This document shows, one piece after another, positions 45,324 to 54,128 of a stretch of DNA of 64,000 bases. Location: the NCBI RefSeq assembly GCF_001908725.1, contig NZ_CP018725.1, positions 3,224,001 to 3,288,000 of the forward strand, written 5' to 3'. The translations under genes were made by a program, and so were the position numbers. The notes beneath the pieces were generated by a model. That model had not been told where the DNA came from, did not search any database, and worked only from the letters and a program-made list of their open reading frames with translations. How positions within the stretch are numbered: position 1 is the first letter of the stretch; every line of letters begins with the position of its first letter. This DNA is from Xanthomonas vesicatoria ATCC 35937 (lineage in GTDB: Bacteria; Pseudomonadota; Gammaproteobacteria; Xanthomonadales; Xanthomonadaceae).

Positions 45324-46210
45324 GCGGGGTTTACCTGCAGCCAATGGCGCGCGATATCGATGCGCCGCGCCACCCATGCGTCGCCGCTGGCCAGCACGTG
45401 ATCGACAAAGCGCGCCAGTGCCGCCGCGCGTGCGGGCTTGCCCACGATGCGCCCGTGCAGGCCGATCGAGAGCATGCGCCCGCCTTCGCTGCGCAGCTGC
45501 TCGAAGCTGTCGCGCAGATAGCGAAAGAACGGTTCGCCATCGGCAAACCCGTTGTATGCGACGAATTTCATGTCGTTGGCATCCAGCGTGTACGGCACGA
45601 TCAACTGCGCACGTCCGTGGCGGGTGTCGTAATACGGCACATCGTCGGCGTAGCTGTCGGCGTCGTAGACAAAGCCGCCTTCTTCGGCGACCAGGCGTGC
45701 GGTGTTGGGGCTGGTGCGGCCCTGGTACCAGCCAAGCGGGCTGCTGCCGGTGACGCGGGTGTGCACCGCGATGGCCTGCGCAATATGCGCGCGCTCGGTG
45801 GCCTCGTCGATGTGCTGGTAGTCGATCCAGCGCAGGCCGTGGCTGGCGATTTCCCAGTCGGCGGCCTGCATCGCGGCGACGGCGTCGGGATTGGCAGCCA
45901 GCGCGTTCGCAACGCCGAACACGGTCACTGGCACCGCGCGTGCGGTGAACAGCCGATGCAGGCGCCAGAACCCGGCGCGGCTGCCGTATTCGTACAGGCT
46001 TTCCATGGCCATGGCGCGTGCACCGGGCTGCGCTTGCGCGCCGACCATTTCCGACAGAAACGCCTCGGAGCCGGCATCGCCATTGAGCACGCAGTTTTCT
46101 GCGCCTTCTTCGTAATTGATGACGAACTGCACCGCGATGCGCGCGCCACCGGGCCATTGCGCAGCCGGCGGCGTGGCGCCGTAGCCGACCAGCTCGCGCG
46201 CCGCGCTCAT
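45320..46210 (-). CDS. puuE: Cofactor-independent allantoinase PuuE
   Basis: 296-residue polysaccharide-deacetylase-fold allantoinase that hydrolyses allantoin to allantoate. PuuE segments: RIAVQFVINYEEGAENCVLNGD near 24-45, YEYGSRAGFWRLHRLF near 73-88, EIASHGLRWIDYQ near 119-131 with the family's His, and GWYQGRTSPNTRRL-like motif near 157-170, then ADSYADDVPYY. The canonical NodB zinc triad is altered as in all PuuE proteins. The ATG at 46210 overlaps the aminotransferase stop by four bases. Confidence 0.93.
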   Translation of the reverse strand: MSAARELVGYGATPPAAQWPGGARIAVQFVINYEEGAENCVLNGDAGSEAFLSEMVGAQAQPGARAMAMESLYEYGSRAGFWRLHRLFTARAVPVTVFGVANALAANPDAVAAMQAADWEIASHGLRWIDYQHIDEATERAHIAQAIAVHTRVTGSSPLGWYQGRTSPNTARLVAEEGGFVYDADSYADDVPYYDTRHGRAQLIVPYTLDANDMKFVAYNGFADGEPFFRYLRDSFEQLRSEGGRMLSIGLHGRIVGKPARAAALARFVDHVLASGDAWVARRIDIARHWLQVNPA

Positions 46211-47463
46211 GCAGCCGGCTCCGCATGCCAGGCTGCCAAGGCGGCTTCCACTGCCAGGCCAGGCGTGCAGGCGTAGCCTTCGGCATGCAGCACTGCTTCC
46301 AGCGCGGCCAGGGTGATGAGCACCTTGTGCTTCATCGCGTTGTAGCCCATCGCGCCGATGCGCCAGATCTTGCCTTGCAGCGGGCCGAAGGCGGTGCCGA
46401 TCTCGATCTCGAAATCCTCGCGCATGCGCCGACGCACCGCGTCGTTGTCGATGCCTGCGGGGATCACCACGCCGGTGACGTTGGTCATGCGATGCGCATC
46501 GCTGCCGAAGACCTCCAGGCCCATCGCGCGCACCCCTGCGCTCACCGCACGGCCGGCCGCGGTGTGGCGTGCGAACCGTGCGGGCAGGCCTTCCTGTAGT
46601 GCGACGCGTGCGCATTCGCGTGCGCCGTACAACATGGTGGTGGCTTCGGTATGGTGGTTGAGACGCTTGTCCGACCAGTAATCCATGATCATCGCCAGGT
46701 CGAAATAATTGGAGGCGATGCGTGGCCCGCTGCCGTTGGCGATGTCGTTGCGCACGATGCCGCGTTCGACATGGCGGCGTGTGAAGATCGTCTCGGCCGC
46801 GCGTTCGGACACGGTGATCGGTGCCGAGCCGGAGGGACCGCCCAGGCATTTCTGCAGGCCGGCGGTGACGACATCCACGTCCCAGCGGTCGCTGGCGATC
46901 TCCATGCCGCCGATGGTGGCGGTGGCATCCACGTAACTCAGCGCGCCGGCCGCACGGCACAGCGCACCCAGGCCATCGAGCGGCTGCGCCATGGTGGTGG
47001 AGGTGTCGCCGTGCACGGTAGCCACCAGTTTGGGCGCCACCCGCTCGATGGCTTCGGCAATCGCGCTCAGCGGCACCACCTCGCCCCAGGGCGCCTCCAC
47101 GCTGTGCACGTCGGCGCCCAGGCGCTGCAGGATTTCGGTCAGCAACAGGCCGAAGCGGCCGAAATTGATCACCAGCACGCGGTCCCCAGGCTGCACCAGC
47201 GACACCAGCGCCGCTTCGATACCGGCACGCGCGGTGCCGTCGACCAGGAACGTCCAGCGGTTGTCGGTGCCGAACAACGGCCGGTACAGCGCCATCACCT
47301 CATTCATGTAGCTGGTCATTTCCGGGTCGAACTGGCCCAGCAGATCGGCCGCCATTGCGCGCAGCACGCGCGGGTGCGCATTGACCGGGCCCGGACCCAT
47401 CAACAGGCGCTGCGGGGGATCGAGTTCGCCGAAGGTGTGCAGGTGACGCAGATCAGGTGACAA
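46207..47463 (-). CDS. (S)-ureidoglycine-glyoxylate transaminase (PucG/HpxJ-type, aminotransferase class V)
   Basis: About 418-residue PLP aminotransferase. The N-terminal RLLMGPGPVNAHPRVLRAMAADLLGQFDPEM, the PLP-Asp segment LSYVDATATIGGMEI, and the PLP-Lys segment TAGLQKCLGGPSGSAPI are complete, and the C-terminal domain is typical of AGXT-like enzymes. In a purine operon next to allantoate amidohydrolase it fits ureidoglycine-glyoxylate transaminase, making oxalurate and glycine. Start: TTG at 47463 with GGGAG six bases upstream, overlapping the previous stop by 11 bp; an ATG at 47520 would add 19 residues. Plain alanine-glyoxylate activity is the alternative. Confidence 0.82.
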   Translation of the reverse strand: MSPDLRHLHTFGELDPPQRLLMGPGPVNAHPRVLRAMAADLLGQFDPEMTSYMNEVMALYRPLFGTDNRWTFLVDGTARAGIEAALVSLVQPGDRVLVINFGRFGLLLTEILQRLGADVHSVEAPWGEVVPLSAIAEAIERVAPKLVATVHGDTSTTMAQPLDGLGALCRAAGALSYVDATATIGGMEIASDRWDVDVVTAGLQKCLGGPSGSAPITVSERAAETIFTRRHVERGIVRNDIANGSGPRIASNYFDLAMIMDYWSDKRLNHHTEATTMLYGARECARVALQEGLPARFARHTAAGRAVSAGVRAMGLEVFGSDAHRMTNVTGVVIPAGIDNDAVRRRMREDFEIEIGTAFGPLQGKIWRIGAMGYNAMKHKVLITLAALEAVLHAEGYACTPGLAVEAALAAWHAEPAA

Positions 47464-48724
47464 GGGGGTCTCCCAGGTGTTCGATGAAGTGGCGCATGAC
47501 CGCCAGGGCGACCTCGGCATCGGCCGGGTCGACGTGTTCGTCCGGATGATGGCTGATGCCGCCGGCGCAGCGCACGAACAGCATCGCGGTTGGGCACAGC
47601 GCAGCCATCGTCATCGCATCGTGGCCGGCGCCGGAGACCAGTCGCCGTGGGGCGATGCCCTGCGCGGCGACGGCGTGTTCGAGCCGGGTCATCAGCGCTG
47701 GTGCGCATGGGCTGGCGGCCAGGGTTTGCAGCGGTTCGATGGCAATCGCGATGCCGCGGGTCTTGCCGATCTCGGCCAGTGTGCGTTCGATCTCCAGCAC
47801 AGCCGCATCGCGGGTGGCGTCATCGCCGGCGCGCACGTCCAGCGTGCAGTCCACGCGGCCGGGCACCACGTTGACCGCGCCGGGGGCGAGCTGCAGCTTG
47901 CCGACGGTGGCGACCAGACCGTTGCTGCCATCGCGCGCGATATGTTCGATCGCCAGCAGCGCCTCGGCCGCGGCGCTCAAGGCATCGCGACGCAGCGCCA
48001 TCGTGGTGGTGCCGGCATGCCCGGCGCGGCCGTCGAAGCGCAGCGCAAAACGCCGTTGTGCGGCGATCGCGGTGACGATGCCCACCGGCAGGCCGTCGGC
48101 TTCGAGCACCGGGCCTTGTTCGATATGCGTCTCCAGATACGCCAGCACGCTACCCGGCGCGTGTGCGGCGTGGTGGATCTGCGCGATGTCCAGATTCCAG
48201 TGTGCCAACGCGCCGGCGACATCGATGCCGGCGGCATCGCTCACCGCCAACGTGGTCGGGTCGAGCGTGCCGGCCACCGCGCGGCTGCAGAACATGGAGG
48301 CGGGAAAGCGCGAGCCCTCTTCGTCGCCGAATGCGATTACTTCGATGGCGAATGGCAAGCGCCGCGCTTGCGCCTGCAGTGCGGCCACGCATTCGATACC
48401 GAGCAGGATGCCGAGCGGGCCGTCGTAACGGCCTGCATCGCGCACGCTGTCCAGGTGGCTGCCGATCAGCAATGCCGGTGCGTCGGCGCGGGTGCCGTCG
48501 TAGCGGCCGATCAGGTTTGCCGCCGCGTCCAGGCGCACCCGCATGCCGGCCTGACGCATCCATTCGCTGACCTGCGCGATGGCAGCGCGGTGCGCCGGGC
48601 TGAGCCAGGCGCGGAACAATCCGTTGGGAGTGTCGCTGTAAGGCGCCACGCCCAGTGCATCGCAACGCGCCACCGCACGTGCGCCGGAGCAGCTGGCCGG
48701 TGCGCTGCGCTGCGCGCTCAGCAT
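47453..48724 (-). CDS. Allantoate amidohydrolase (HpxK/AllC-type, M20 family)
   Basis: 423-residue metal-dependent amidase of the allantoate amidohydrolase/beta-ureidopropionase family. Metal ligands and motifs: GSHLDSVRDAGRYDG near residues 89-103, GDEEGSRFPASMF near 130-142, ETHIEQGP near 197-204, GRAGHAGTTTMALRRDAL near 232-249, GAGHDAMTMA near 362-371 and ISHHPDEHV near 388. It should hydrolyse allantoate to ureidoglycine (or ureidoglycolate) and ammonia, feeding the transaminase. It is the first gene of the leftward operon, so the promoter lies in 48725-48960. Confidence 0.88.
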   Translation of the reverse strand: MLSAQRSAPASCSGARAVARCDALGVAPYSDTPNGLFRAWLSPAHRAAIAQVSEWMRQAGMRVRLDAAANLIGRYDGTRADAPALLIGSHLDSVRDAGRYDGPLGILLGIECVAALQAQARRLPFAIEVIAFGDEEGSRFPASMFCSRAVAGTLDPTTLAVSDAAGIDVAGALAHWNLDIAQIHHAAHAPGSVLAYLETHIEQGPVLEADGLPVGIVTAIAAQRRFALRFDGRAGHAGTTTMALRRDALSAAAEALLAIEHIARDGSNGLVATVGKLQLAPGAVNVVPGRVDCTLDVRAGDDATRDAAVLEIERTLAEIGKTRGIAIAIEPLQTLAASPCAPALMTRLEHAVAAQGIAPRRLVSGAGHDAMTMAALCPTAMLFVRCAGGISHHPDEHVDPADAEVALAVMRHFIEHLGDPLVT

Positions 48725-48897
48725 AGGGCGCCGTGCGGGCGCGCTGTTTCACCGCCGCTGTGCAGACCGCAATGCGATAGCGACTGATGCATAAGGTCTC
48801 CGTAGGCGTTGGAAAGGCGAGGCATCGCCGGGCGATGGAAGGACCGAACGACGGTGTGGGTAAGGCGCGTGCCGAGCAGGCGGCGCCTCTGAAATCG

Positions 48898-48926
48898 ACT
48901 ATACGAACCACCCCCGTCACCCCGAA
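48898..48926 (-). promoter_or_regulatory. Possible promoter of the purine-catabolism operon
   Basis: On the minus strand TATAGT (48903-48898) is preceded, 17 bases upstream, by TTCGGG (48926-48921), a poor -35. Transcription would start about 170 bp before the ATG at 48724. Weak evidence. Confidence 0.3.
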
Positions 48927-48983
48927 GCGGTTTTTTTAGGGTCACGCGTTGCAAAAAATGCGACAGGCGACGGTGGCTCGCCG

Positions 48984-49027
48984 CCCCTTCTCCTGCCGGG
49001 AGAAGGGGACCCACAGGGCGGGTGAAG
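48984..49027. repeat. Interspersed palindromic repeat, copy 2
   Basis: Perfect 10-bp stem CCCCTTCTCC (48984-48993)/GGAGAAGGGG (48999-49008) with a five-base loop and a right tail ACCCACAGGGCGGGTGAAGG. Its architecture matches the copy at 49204 (tail GGGGCGGATGAGGG) and the hairpin at 36710. Confidence 0.75.
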
Positions 49028-49203
49028 GCGCGGCGCGGCGATCGGCCAATTGCTTGCATTACTAATGCGTCGTCACGCGCCTACTGAGGTGAATCGCCGA
49101 CCGCTTCGCTTCGCGCCCAGGCCAGCGCTTGCCGCGAGGGCGCACCATGCAAGCGCTTGTGGCCCGTAAGCCGCGCCTCGGCCCCGCAGGAAAGTGACTT
49201 ATC

Positions 49204-49246
49204 TCCCTCTCCCGTCGGGAAGATGCCCAGAAGGGGCGGATGAGGG
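49204..49246. repeat. Interspersed palindromic repeat, copy 3 (degenerate)
   Basis: CCCTCTCCCG followed by TCGGGAAG and a tail AGAAGGGGCGGATGAGGGG; the inner TCCCGTCGGGA is symmetric but the arms have drifted compared with the copy 220 bp away. Same orientation as that copy. Confidence 0.6.
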
Positions 49247-49506
49247 GCGCCGCAGAGCGCTGTCGGTTCCTGCCATGACAAATGCTTCGCCTGAGTCTTC
49301 AGAAGTGACATAACGCCTGCTTCGCCAAGTCCCTTGCCTGACCGCGCTCCGCGCCCTGGCCCGTTTGTGGCGCGTGTGCACCAATGCCGGTGCCAAGGGC
49401 GCGCCAGCCGTGCTCTGAAGTTCCGCAGGAAGGGGGCAAAAAACCGCGCCGCCTCGCGTGCGAACGGCTGCTACAGTTGACCGTATTCCATGAAAGAGAT
49501 TCACCA

Positions 49507-50400
49507 ATGGCCCGCGACAATTTCAAGGACCTGCTGGCGCTGATCGCCATCGTTCGCGAAGGCAGCTTCACCCGGGCGGCGGCCAAGCTGGGTGTCTCGC
49601 AATCGGCGCTGAGCCATACCATCCGCGGTCTGGAAGCCAGCCTCGGCTTACGCCTGCTGACGCGCACCACCCGTAGCGTGGCACCGACCGAGGCCGGCGA
49701 ACGTCTGATCCAGACCGTGGCGCCGCGCTTTGCCGAGATCGAAGAAGCGCTGTCGGCGCTAAGCGAAATGCGCGACACCCCTGCAGGTACGGTGCGCATC
49801 ACCGCCACCGATTACGCCGCGCGCGAGATCCTGTGGCCCAAGCTGTCCAAACTATTGCAGCAATATCCCGACATCCATGTCGAAATGGTCGTCGACAACG
49901 GGCTGACCGACATCGTTGCCGACCGCTACGACCTGGGCGTGCGCCTGGGCGACCAGGTCGAAAAGGACATGATTGCCGCGCGCATCGCGCCGGACATGCG
50001 CATGGCCATCGTCGCCGCGCCGTCGTATCTGGCACGCCGGCCCTTGCCGAAAACGCCGCAGGATCTCACCGCGCATCGCTGCATCAATCTACGCATGAAA
50101 ACCGCCGGTGGCATCTATGCCTGGGAGCTGGAGAAGGACGGCCGCGAAGTCATCGTGCGCGTGCAGGGCCAGCTGACCTTCAACGGTGCCTACGAAGCGA
50201 TGGATGCGGCTGTCGATGGTTTCGGCATCGCTTTCGTGCAGGAGGATCTGGTGCGCCCGCATCTCAAGGCCGGGCGTCTGCGCTGGATCATGAAGGATTG
50301 GTCGCCCACCTGGCCGGGCCTGCATGCGTTCTATCCCAGCCGCCGCCATTCTTCGCCCGCGTTCAATCTGGTGCTCGACGCATTGCGCTACAAAGCCTGA
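49507..50400 (+). CDS. LysR family transcriptional regulator
   Basis: 297-residue LysR-type regulator. The winged helix-turn-helix covers residues 5-63 (FTRAAAKLGVSQSALSHTIRGLEASLGLRLLTRTTRSVAPTEAGERL), and the effector domain with the usual two Rossmann-like lobes covers about 92-295. The ATG at 49507 sits at the normal distance from the HTH. It precedes an MFS transporter on the same strand (320 bp away), which is the likeliest target. It also faces the purine operon across 780 bp, so control of that operon cannot be ruled out. Confidence 0.88.
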   Translation: MARDNFKDLLALIAIVREGSFTRAAAKLGVSQSALSHTIRGLEASLGLRLLTRTTRSVAPTEAGERLIQTVAPRFAEIEEALSALSEMRDTPAGTVRITATDYAAREILWPKLSKLLQQYPDIHVEMVVDNGLTDIVADRYDLGVRLGDQVEKDMIAARIAPDMRMAIVAAPSYLARRPLPKTPQDLTAHRCINLRMKTAGGIYAWELEKDGREVIVRVQGQLTFNGAYEAMDAAVDGFGIAFVQEDLVRPHLKAGRLRWIMKDWSPTWPGLHAFYPSRRHSSPAFNLVLDALRYKA

Positions 50401-50720
50401 TGCGCATGCGTGATGGTTGAACATGCGCGGCCGTTACCTCGCCATGATCAGCCTCCGGCCACGCTCATGAGTGCGCTTCATAAGCCCGTGCAGCGTAAGC
50501 GTCTTACTCCCACCGCGTAGGCCACGTAACCTGCGTCACCTGCACAGACGCGCACGCCCGTGCCGTGCTCACGCAGTGCGCCACGTTCCCCGTGCGGCCG
50601 AAGCAAGCACGGGCCAGTGCTGTCCATCGCCGCCCGTAGCGCCCCCATCCCGACCAGCACACGCGTTTGCGTGTCCTTACGACGCGCTGTGCGTCCTGTC
50701 CCCTACGTAAGGCTTCAGCC
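50401..50720. other. Intergenic region between LysR and MFS genes
   Basis: No gene is supported in about 320 bp. It probably holds the MFS promoter; no clear palindrome was recognised. Confidence 0.5.
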
Positions 50721-51920
50721 ATGCCAGCCAGCACATTGACCACCGACGCAGCCCAGCCCGATACCGTCGTTGCGACCCGCCAGACCTGGAGTGCAGTCGG
50801 TTCGATGTCGCTCTGCGTTGCGTTGCTTATCGCATCGGAATTCATGCCGGTGAGCCTGCTCACGCCGATCGCTGCAGACCTGAAGGCAAGTGCCGGCATG
50901 GCCGGGCAGGCGATCTCCATCTCCGGGCTGTTTGCGGTGATTGCGAGCCTGTTGATCGCCCCACTGTCGTCGCGCTTGAACCGGCGCCACGTATTGCTGA
51001 GTCTGAGCGTCGTGATGCTGCTGTCGTTGCTGTTGATTGCCAGCGCCCACACCTTTGGCATGCTGATGGCCGCGCGCGCCTTGCTCGGCATCACCATCGG
51101 CGGCTTCTGGGCGCTGTCCACCGCTACGGTGATGCGCATCATGCCCGAGCATGCCGTGCCCAAGGCATTGGGCATCGTGTATATCGGCAATGCCGTGGCA
51201 ACCGCTTTCGCTGCACCGCTGGGCAGTTATCTCGGCGCCGTCATCGGGTGGCGTGGTGTGTTCTGGGGAATGGTGCCGCTGGTGGCGCTGGCGATCGCCT
51301 GGCAATGGCGCAGCCTGCCATCGATGCCGGCGCAGGGTGCCAGTTCGTTGGGCGACATCGCCCGCTTGTTGAAACGCCGCTACGTCGCGCGCGCAATGCT
51401 CGCAGTGATGCTCGGCTTTGCCGGCGCATTTTCCGCGTTCACCTACTTCCGCCCGTTCCTGGAGACTGTTGCGCAGGTCGATGTGTCGCAGCTGTCGCTA
51501 CTGCTGCTTGGCCTGGGCCTTGCCGGTTTCGTTGGCACCTACGCGGCCACCGCACTGGTCGCCAAGCGGCTGTTCACGCTGCTCACCGTGTTGCCGGCCG
51601 CGTTGGGCGTCGTCACGCTCGGCATGTTGCTGGGCGGCCACGTGCTGTGGGCGGTGGCGGTGGCAATGATCGCCTGGGGCACCCTCAACGCAGCGATCCC
51701 GGTGGCGTGGTCCACCTGGCTCAGCCGCTGCATCAAGGATGCGCCCGAAAGCGGCGGCGGCCTGATGGTGGCTGCGATCCAGCTGTCCATCATGCTCGGT
51801 GGCGCGCTGGGTGGAGTGCTGCTGGATCACCTGTCGATCAGCGCCACGTTCATCGGTGCAGGCGTGCTCCTGCTGGCCTCGTCGCTGGTAGTCGGCAGGG
51901 GGAACGAACTTCAGCCATAG
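50721..51920 (+). CDS. MFS transporter (AraJ/YdhP-like drug or sugar efflux type)
   Basis: 399-residue major facilitator with twelve predicted membrane helices. The loop 2-3 motif is LIAPLSSRLNRRHVLL near residues 80-95 (the usual GxLxDRxGRR form is altered), and helix 5 contains LGSYLGAVIGWRGVFWG. The length and sequence style recall the AraJ/YdhP/NepI group of sugar, nucleoside and drug exporters. The ATG at 50721 gives a short cytoplasmic N terminus. The substrate is unknown; a purine nucleoside exporter would fit the neighbourhood but is only a guess. Confidence 0.85.
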   Translation: MPASTLTTDAAQPDTVVATRQTWSAVGSMSLCVALLIASEFMPVSLLTPIAADLKASAGMAGQAISISGLFAVIASLLIAPLSSRLNRRHVLLSLSVVMLLSLLLIASAHTFGMLMAARALLGITIGGFWALSTATVMRIMPEHAVPKALGIVYIGNAVATAFAAPLGSYLGAVIGWRGVFWGMVPLVALAIAWQWRSLPSMPAQGASSLGDIARLLKRRYVARAMLAVMLGFAGAFSAFTYFRPFLETVAQVDVSQLSLLLLGLGLAGFVGTYAATALVAKRLFTLLTVLPAALGVVTLGMLLGGHVLWAVAVAMIAWGTLNAAIPVAWSTWLSRCIKDAPESGGGLMVAAIQLSIMLGGALGGVLLDHLSISATFIGAGVLLLASSLVVGRGNELQP

Positions 51921-52411
51921 GAGTAGGGTGGCGGCCGCTTAGCGACCTGAAACTGTCGATCAAGCGATTACAGCGGCAGAGACAATTTACCTCGCCTCTA
52001 CACCTGGATTGCCTCGGTGCAGGTATCGCGTAATCAGAAATAATCAGCCGAAGCCAGCGAAGGTGATTAATCGGGTGCGTGTGCTGAACCCGATTGCTCT
52101 AGCAGGCTGCGGCAGTTATTCATTGCCTTGATCGCACGCACCCGAACACAAAAAAGGCGTAAGACCTCGGGCCTCGATCATGATGCGATGCTTGGTATGC
52201 ACCGATTGCTTGCTGCACACGGATGCCACGCCTGGAGACTATCGGTCTGTCGGCAGACAATGACGCCGCTGCCATGCTGCGACCGCCGGCTGGATTGACC
52301 GTAATGCGAGCAACTTTCAGTGCTACGCAGCGCTGGAGCATGCTTGGCGTTCTGCATGACGCATTGGTGTGAAGTGGCGAGCACCTCACACCAACGCGGA
52401 GCGTGCCGGGT
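51921..52411. other. Non-coding stretch, possibly degraded DNA
   Basis: About 490 bp without a supported gene. Open frames on both strands give no recognisable protein. I looked for transposase remnants and found no convincing one. The TAATCAG/GATTAATC motifs near 52030-52070 are the only local symmetry noticed. Confidence 0.45.
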
Positions 52412-52870
52412 TTAATCTGACGAAAGCGATCCCAGCGTGAAGCCGGACACGGCATTCACCTTGCCGCGCCAGAGCACACCACGGTTGCTGGGCAGCGGCT
52501 GCCCACCAGGGGAGAAGCAACGCGAGTCGATCAGGTGAATGAACTGCGGCGGCCTGCTGCTTTGCTGCGTATCGTCCTCGGTGTCGTAGATGCTGGCATG
52601 GCTGGCAAACGCGCGACGGATATCCTCTTTTTCCTCGGCATCGCCGGGATAGGCGGCAGAAAATTCCTGCGCAAATGCTTCGAAGTATTGCTTGCCGCTG
52701 ACAAGCTGGCCGGAAATGATGATGCCTTCGACAAACAGCGTGATGCCGAACTGTACGTTTGACGTGTTGACGGTCGCGACCAGCTTCTGCAGATACCAAT
52801 CCAGGCTCTGGCCGTCGAACGCCAGCTTGACGTCTTCCAGGCTTGGCTGATTGTCTTCTTGATCTGTCAT
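52412..52870 (-). CDS. GvpU-like (gas vesicle accessory) protein, orphan
   Basis: 152-residue protein. The central segment NVQFGITLFVEGIIISGQLVSGKQYFEAFAQEFSAAY (about 40-76) is the hallmark of the GvpU family, first known from the gas vesicle cluster of Priestia megaterium. The C-terminal part PQFIHLIDSRCFSPGG and WRGKVNAVSGFTLGSLS also follows the family. No gvpA or other gas vesicle genes are in the window, as is usual for proteobacterial GvpU homologs, so a role in gas vesicles is unlikely. AAGGAG precedes the ATG at 52870. Confidence 0.72.
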   Translation of the reverse strand: MTDQEDNQPSLEDVKLAFDGQSLDWYLQKLVATVNTSNVQFGITLFVEGIIISGQLVSGKQYFEAFAQEFSAAYPGDAEEKEDIRRAFASHASIYDTEDDTQQSSRPPQFIHLIDSRCFSPGGQPLPSNRGVLWRGKVNAVSGFTLGSLSSD

Positions 52871-53551
52871 GTGGCTCTCCTTGGTGGAAGGTTTGATGCG
52901 TTTGTTCAAATAAACGTGGCGAGGTATCTACCCATCGCCTCGCATGCCCAAGAAAGCAAGTGCATCGTGCCTGGTGATTGGCACGGTTGGGTCCGCTATC
53001 GTCGCCTTGGAGAGCATGGCCAGAGTCTATGACATGTTCAGCCCGTCGGCTTGTCGTGGCTGCGGCTATCGCTTGTCAGTGCCAGCCCAGGCTGCGGACA
53101 GAAGTTCGGTGATCCCGCCCTTTCCAAGAGGCTGTCAGTCAATGTTCGTTCTGGGCCATCGGGACGTCGCGGCGCAGTGTGGCGATGTCTATGGCGGCTT
53201 GCAGTGGCTTGAATAGCGGCTTGGCACGTGTCTTGAGGATTGGGCGACTTGATGAGGCGCCGACTGGCTGTGGCTCTTCTGAGCTCGTTAGCTTCGTTCG
53301 CTGATCCCTTATGCACGTGTTTCGATGTGACGTAGAGACAGGACCCCTCCATGGCGAAAGAAAAGGCGAGTGGCCCTGCTGATAGGGTGCGGTGGCCCCA
53401 CCAACGTCATTGCTTGCGCGTTGTACAGGGGGCACCTGGAGACGTCTTGCCACTTGCGAAGATATTGCCAGGCGAAGAAAGGCTTATTCTTGCAATGGTT
53501 TGGTCCTCGTCGATCAAGATGTCCTGCCATGTAAAGACACACGCACCACCG
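52871..53551. other. Non-coding stretch
   Basis: About 680 bp with no supported gene. Reading frames such as 52944-53216 (+) have Cys/Arg-rich shadow composition. No direct repeat or attachment-like site was seen at its edges. Confidence 0.45.
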
Positions 53552-53920
53552 ATGAAGATCGTAGAAAACTGCAAAGCGTTGGTCCAGGAGGGATACGCAT
53601 TACCCGAGAAGTGGGAGGCGAATCTTGCGCATGCCGAGCATCTGCTTTCGGAGGCGCTGGTGGACGATCCAAACAACCCGCTCTTGCTCACCTGTCTTGG
53701 CGCAGTTCTTTGCGATCAAGGTCGACACGAAACTGCTGCCATGCAATTGCGACAGGCCATAGCGCACGCATCACAAGACGGAAATGCCTTCTTCAATCTC
53801 GGGGTTGCACTGCTCAACTCCAAAGACAGGAAGGAAGCCATGAAGTTCTTCGACAAGGCAAGATCGTTTCAGGCGTCGCCTCTGTCCTGGCAGGCTTACT
53901 TCGATCCTCAGGCGCATTGA
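53552..53920 (+). CDS. Tetratricopeptide repeat protein
   Basis: 122-residue soluble protein with TPR-like helices: NLAHAEHLLSEALVDDPNNPLLLTCLGAVLCDQGRHETAAMQLRQAI (about 22-68) and DGNAFFNLGVALLNSKDRKEAMKFFDKARSF (about 74-105). It is likely a small protein-interaction module. The ATG at 53552 is chosen since the frame upstream lacks protein-like sequence; an alternative start lies at 53519. No partner can be named. Confidence 0.65.
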   Translation: MKIVENCKALVQEGYALPEKWEANLAHAEHLLSEALVDDPNNPLLLTCLGAVLCDQGRHETAAMQLRQAIAHASQDGNAFFNLGVALLNSKDRKEAMKFFDKARSFQASPLSWQAYFDPQAH

Positions 53921-54128
53921 AGAGCGATAGGGTGATGTGCAGTTGAGACAGTGCCGGACGGCCTCGAAATAAATTCCACCTGTTTTATTTTGAATTCATC
54001 AGCCGTGCTCACAGCAGGTGTGAGAAGTCATGATTGCGGATGCGCACATGCAGACCCGTGTGAAAGGAGAGCTGGGTCTTGGTACGCACGTCTGGGCTGC
54101 CCACCTGGATGGATCCACGTCCCAACCC

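Larger units (their letters stand above)
48725..49506. other. Long divergent intergenic region with two palindromic repeat copies
   Basis: No supported gene in about 780 bp. It contains the promoter region of the purine operon near 48898-48930 and two same-orientation copies of an interspersed hairpin at 48984 and 49204. The many open frames are Arg/Ala-rich. The LysR promoter lies near its right end. Confidence 0.6.

Noticed and set aside
48903..48926. PIP-like TTCGG...TTCGT pair (minus strand) upstream of the purine operon
   Set aside because: The spacer is 14 instead of 15 bases and no YANNNT hexamer lies 30-32 bp downstream; the putative -10 overlaps the second half-site. A chance match.
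52120..52455. Possible transposase remnant in the region after the MFS gene
   Set aside because: No DDE motif or terminal inverted repeats could be identified in any frame.
52944..53216. 90-residue open frame on the plus strand
   Set aside because: Cys/Ser/Arg-rich composition, no ribosome site, no recognisable family.
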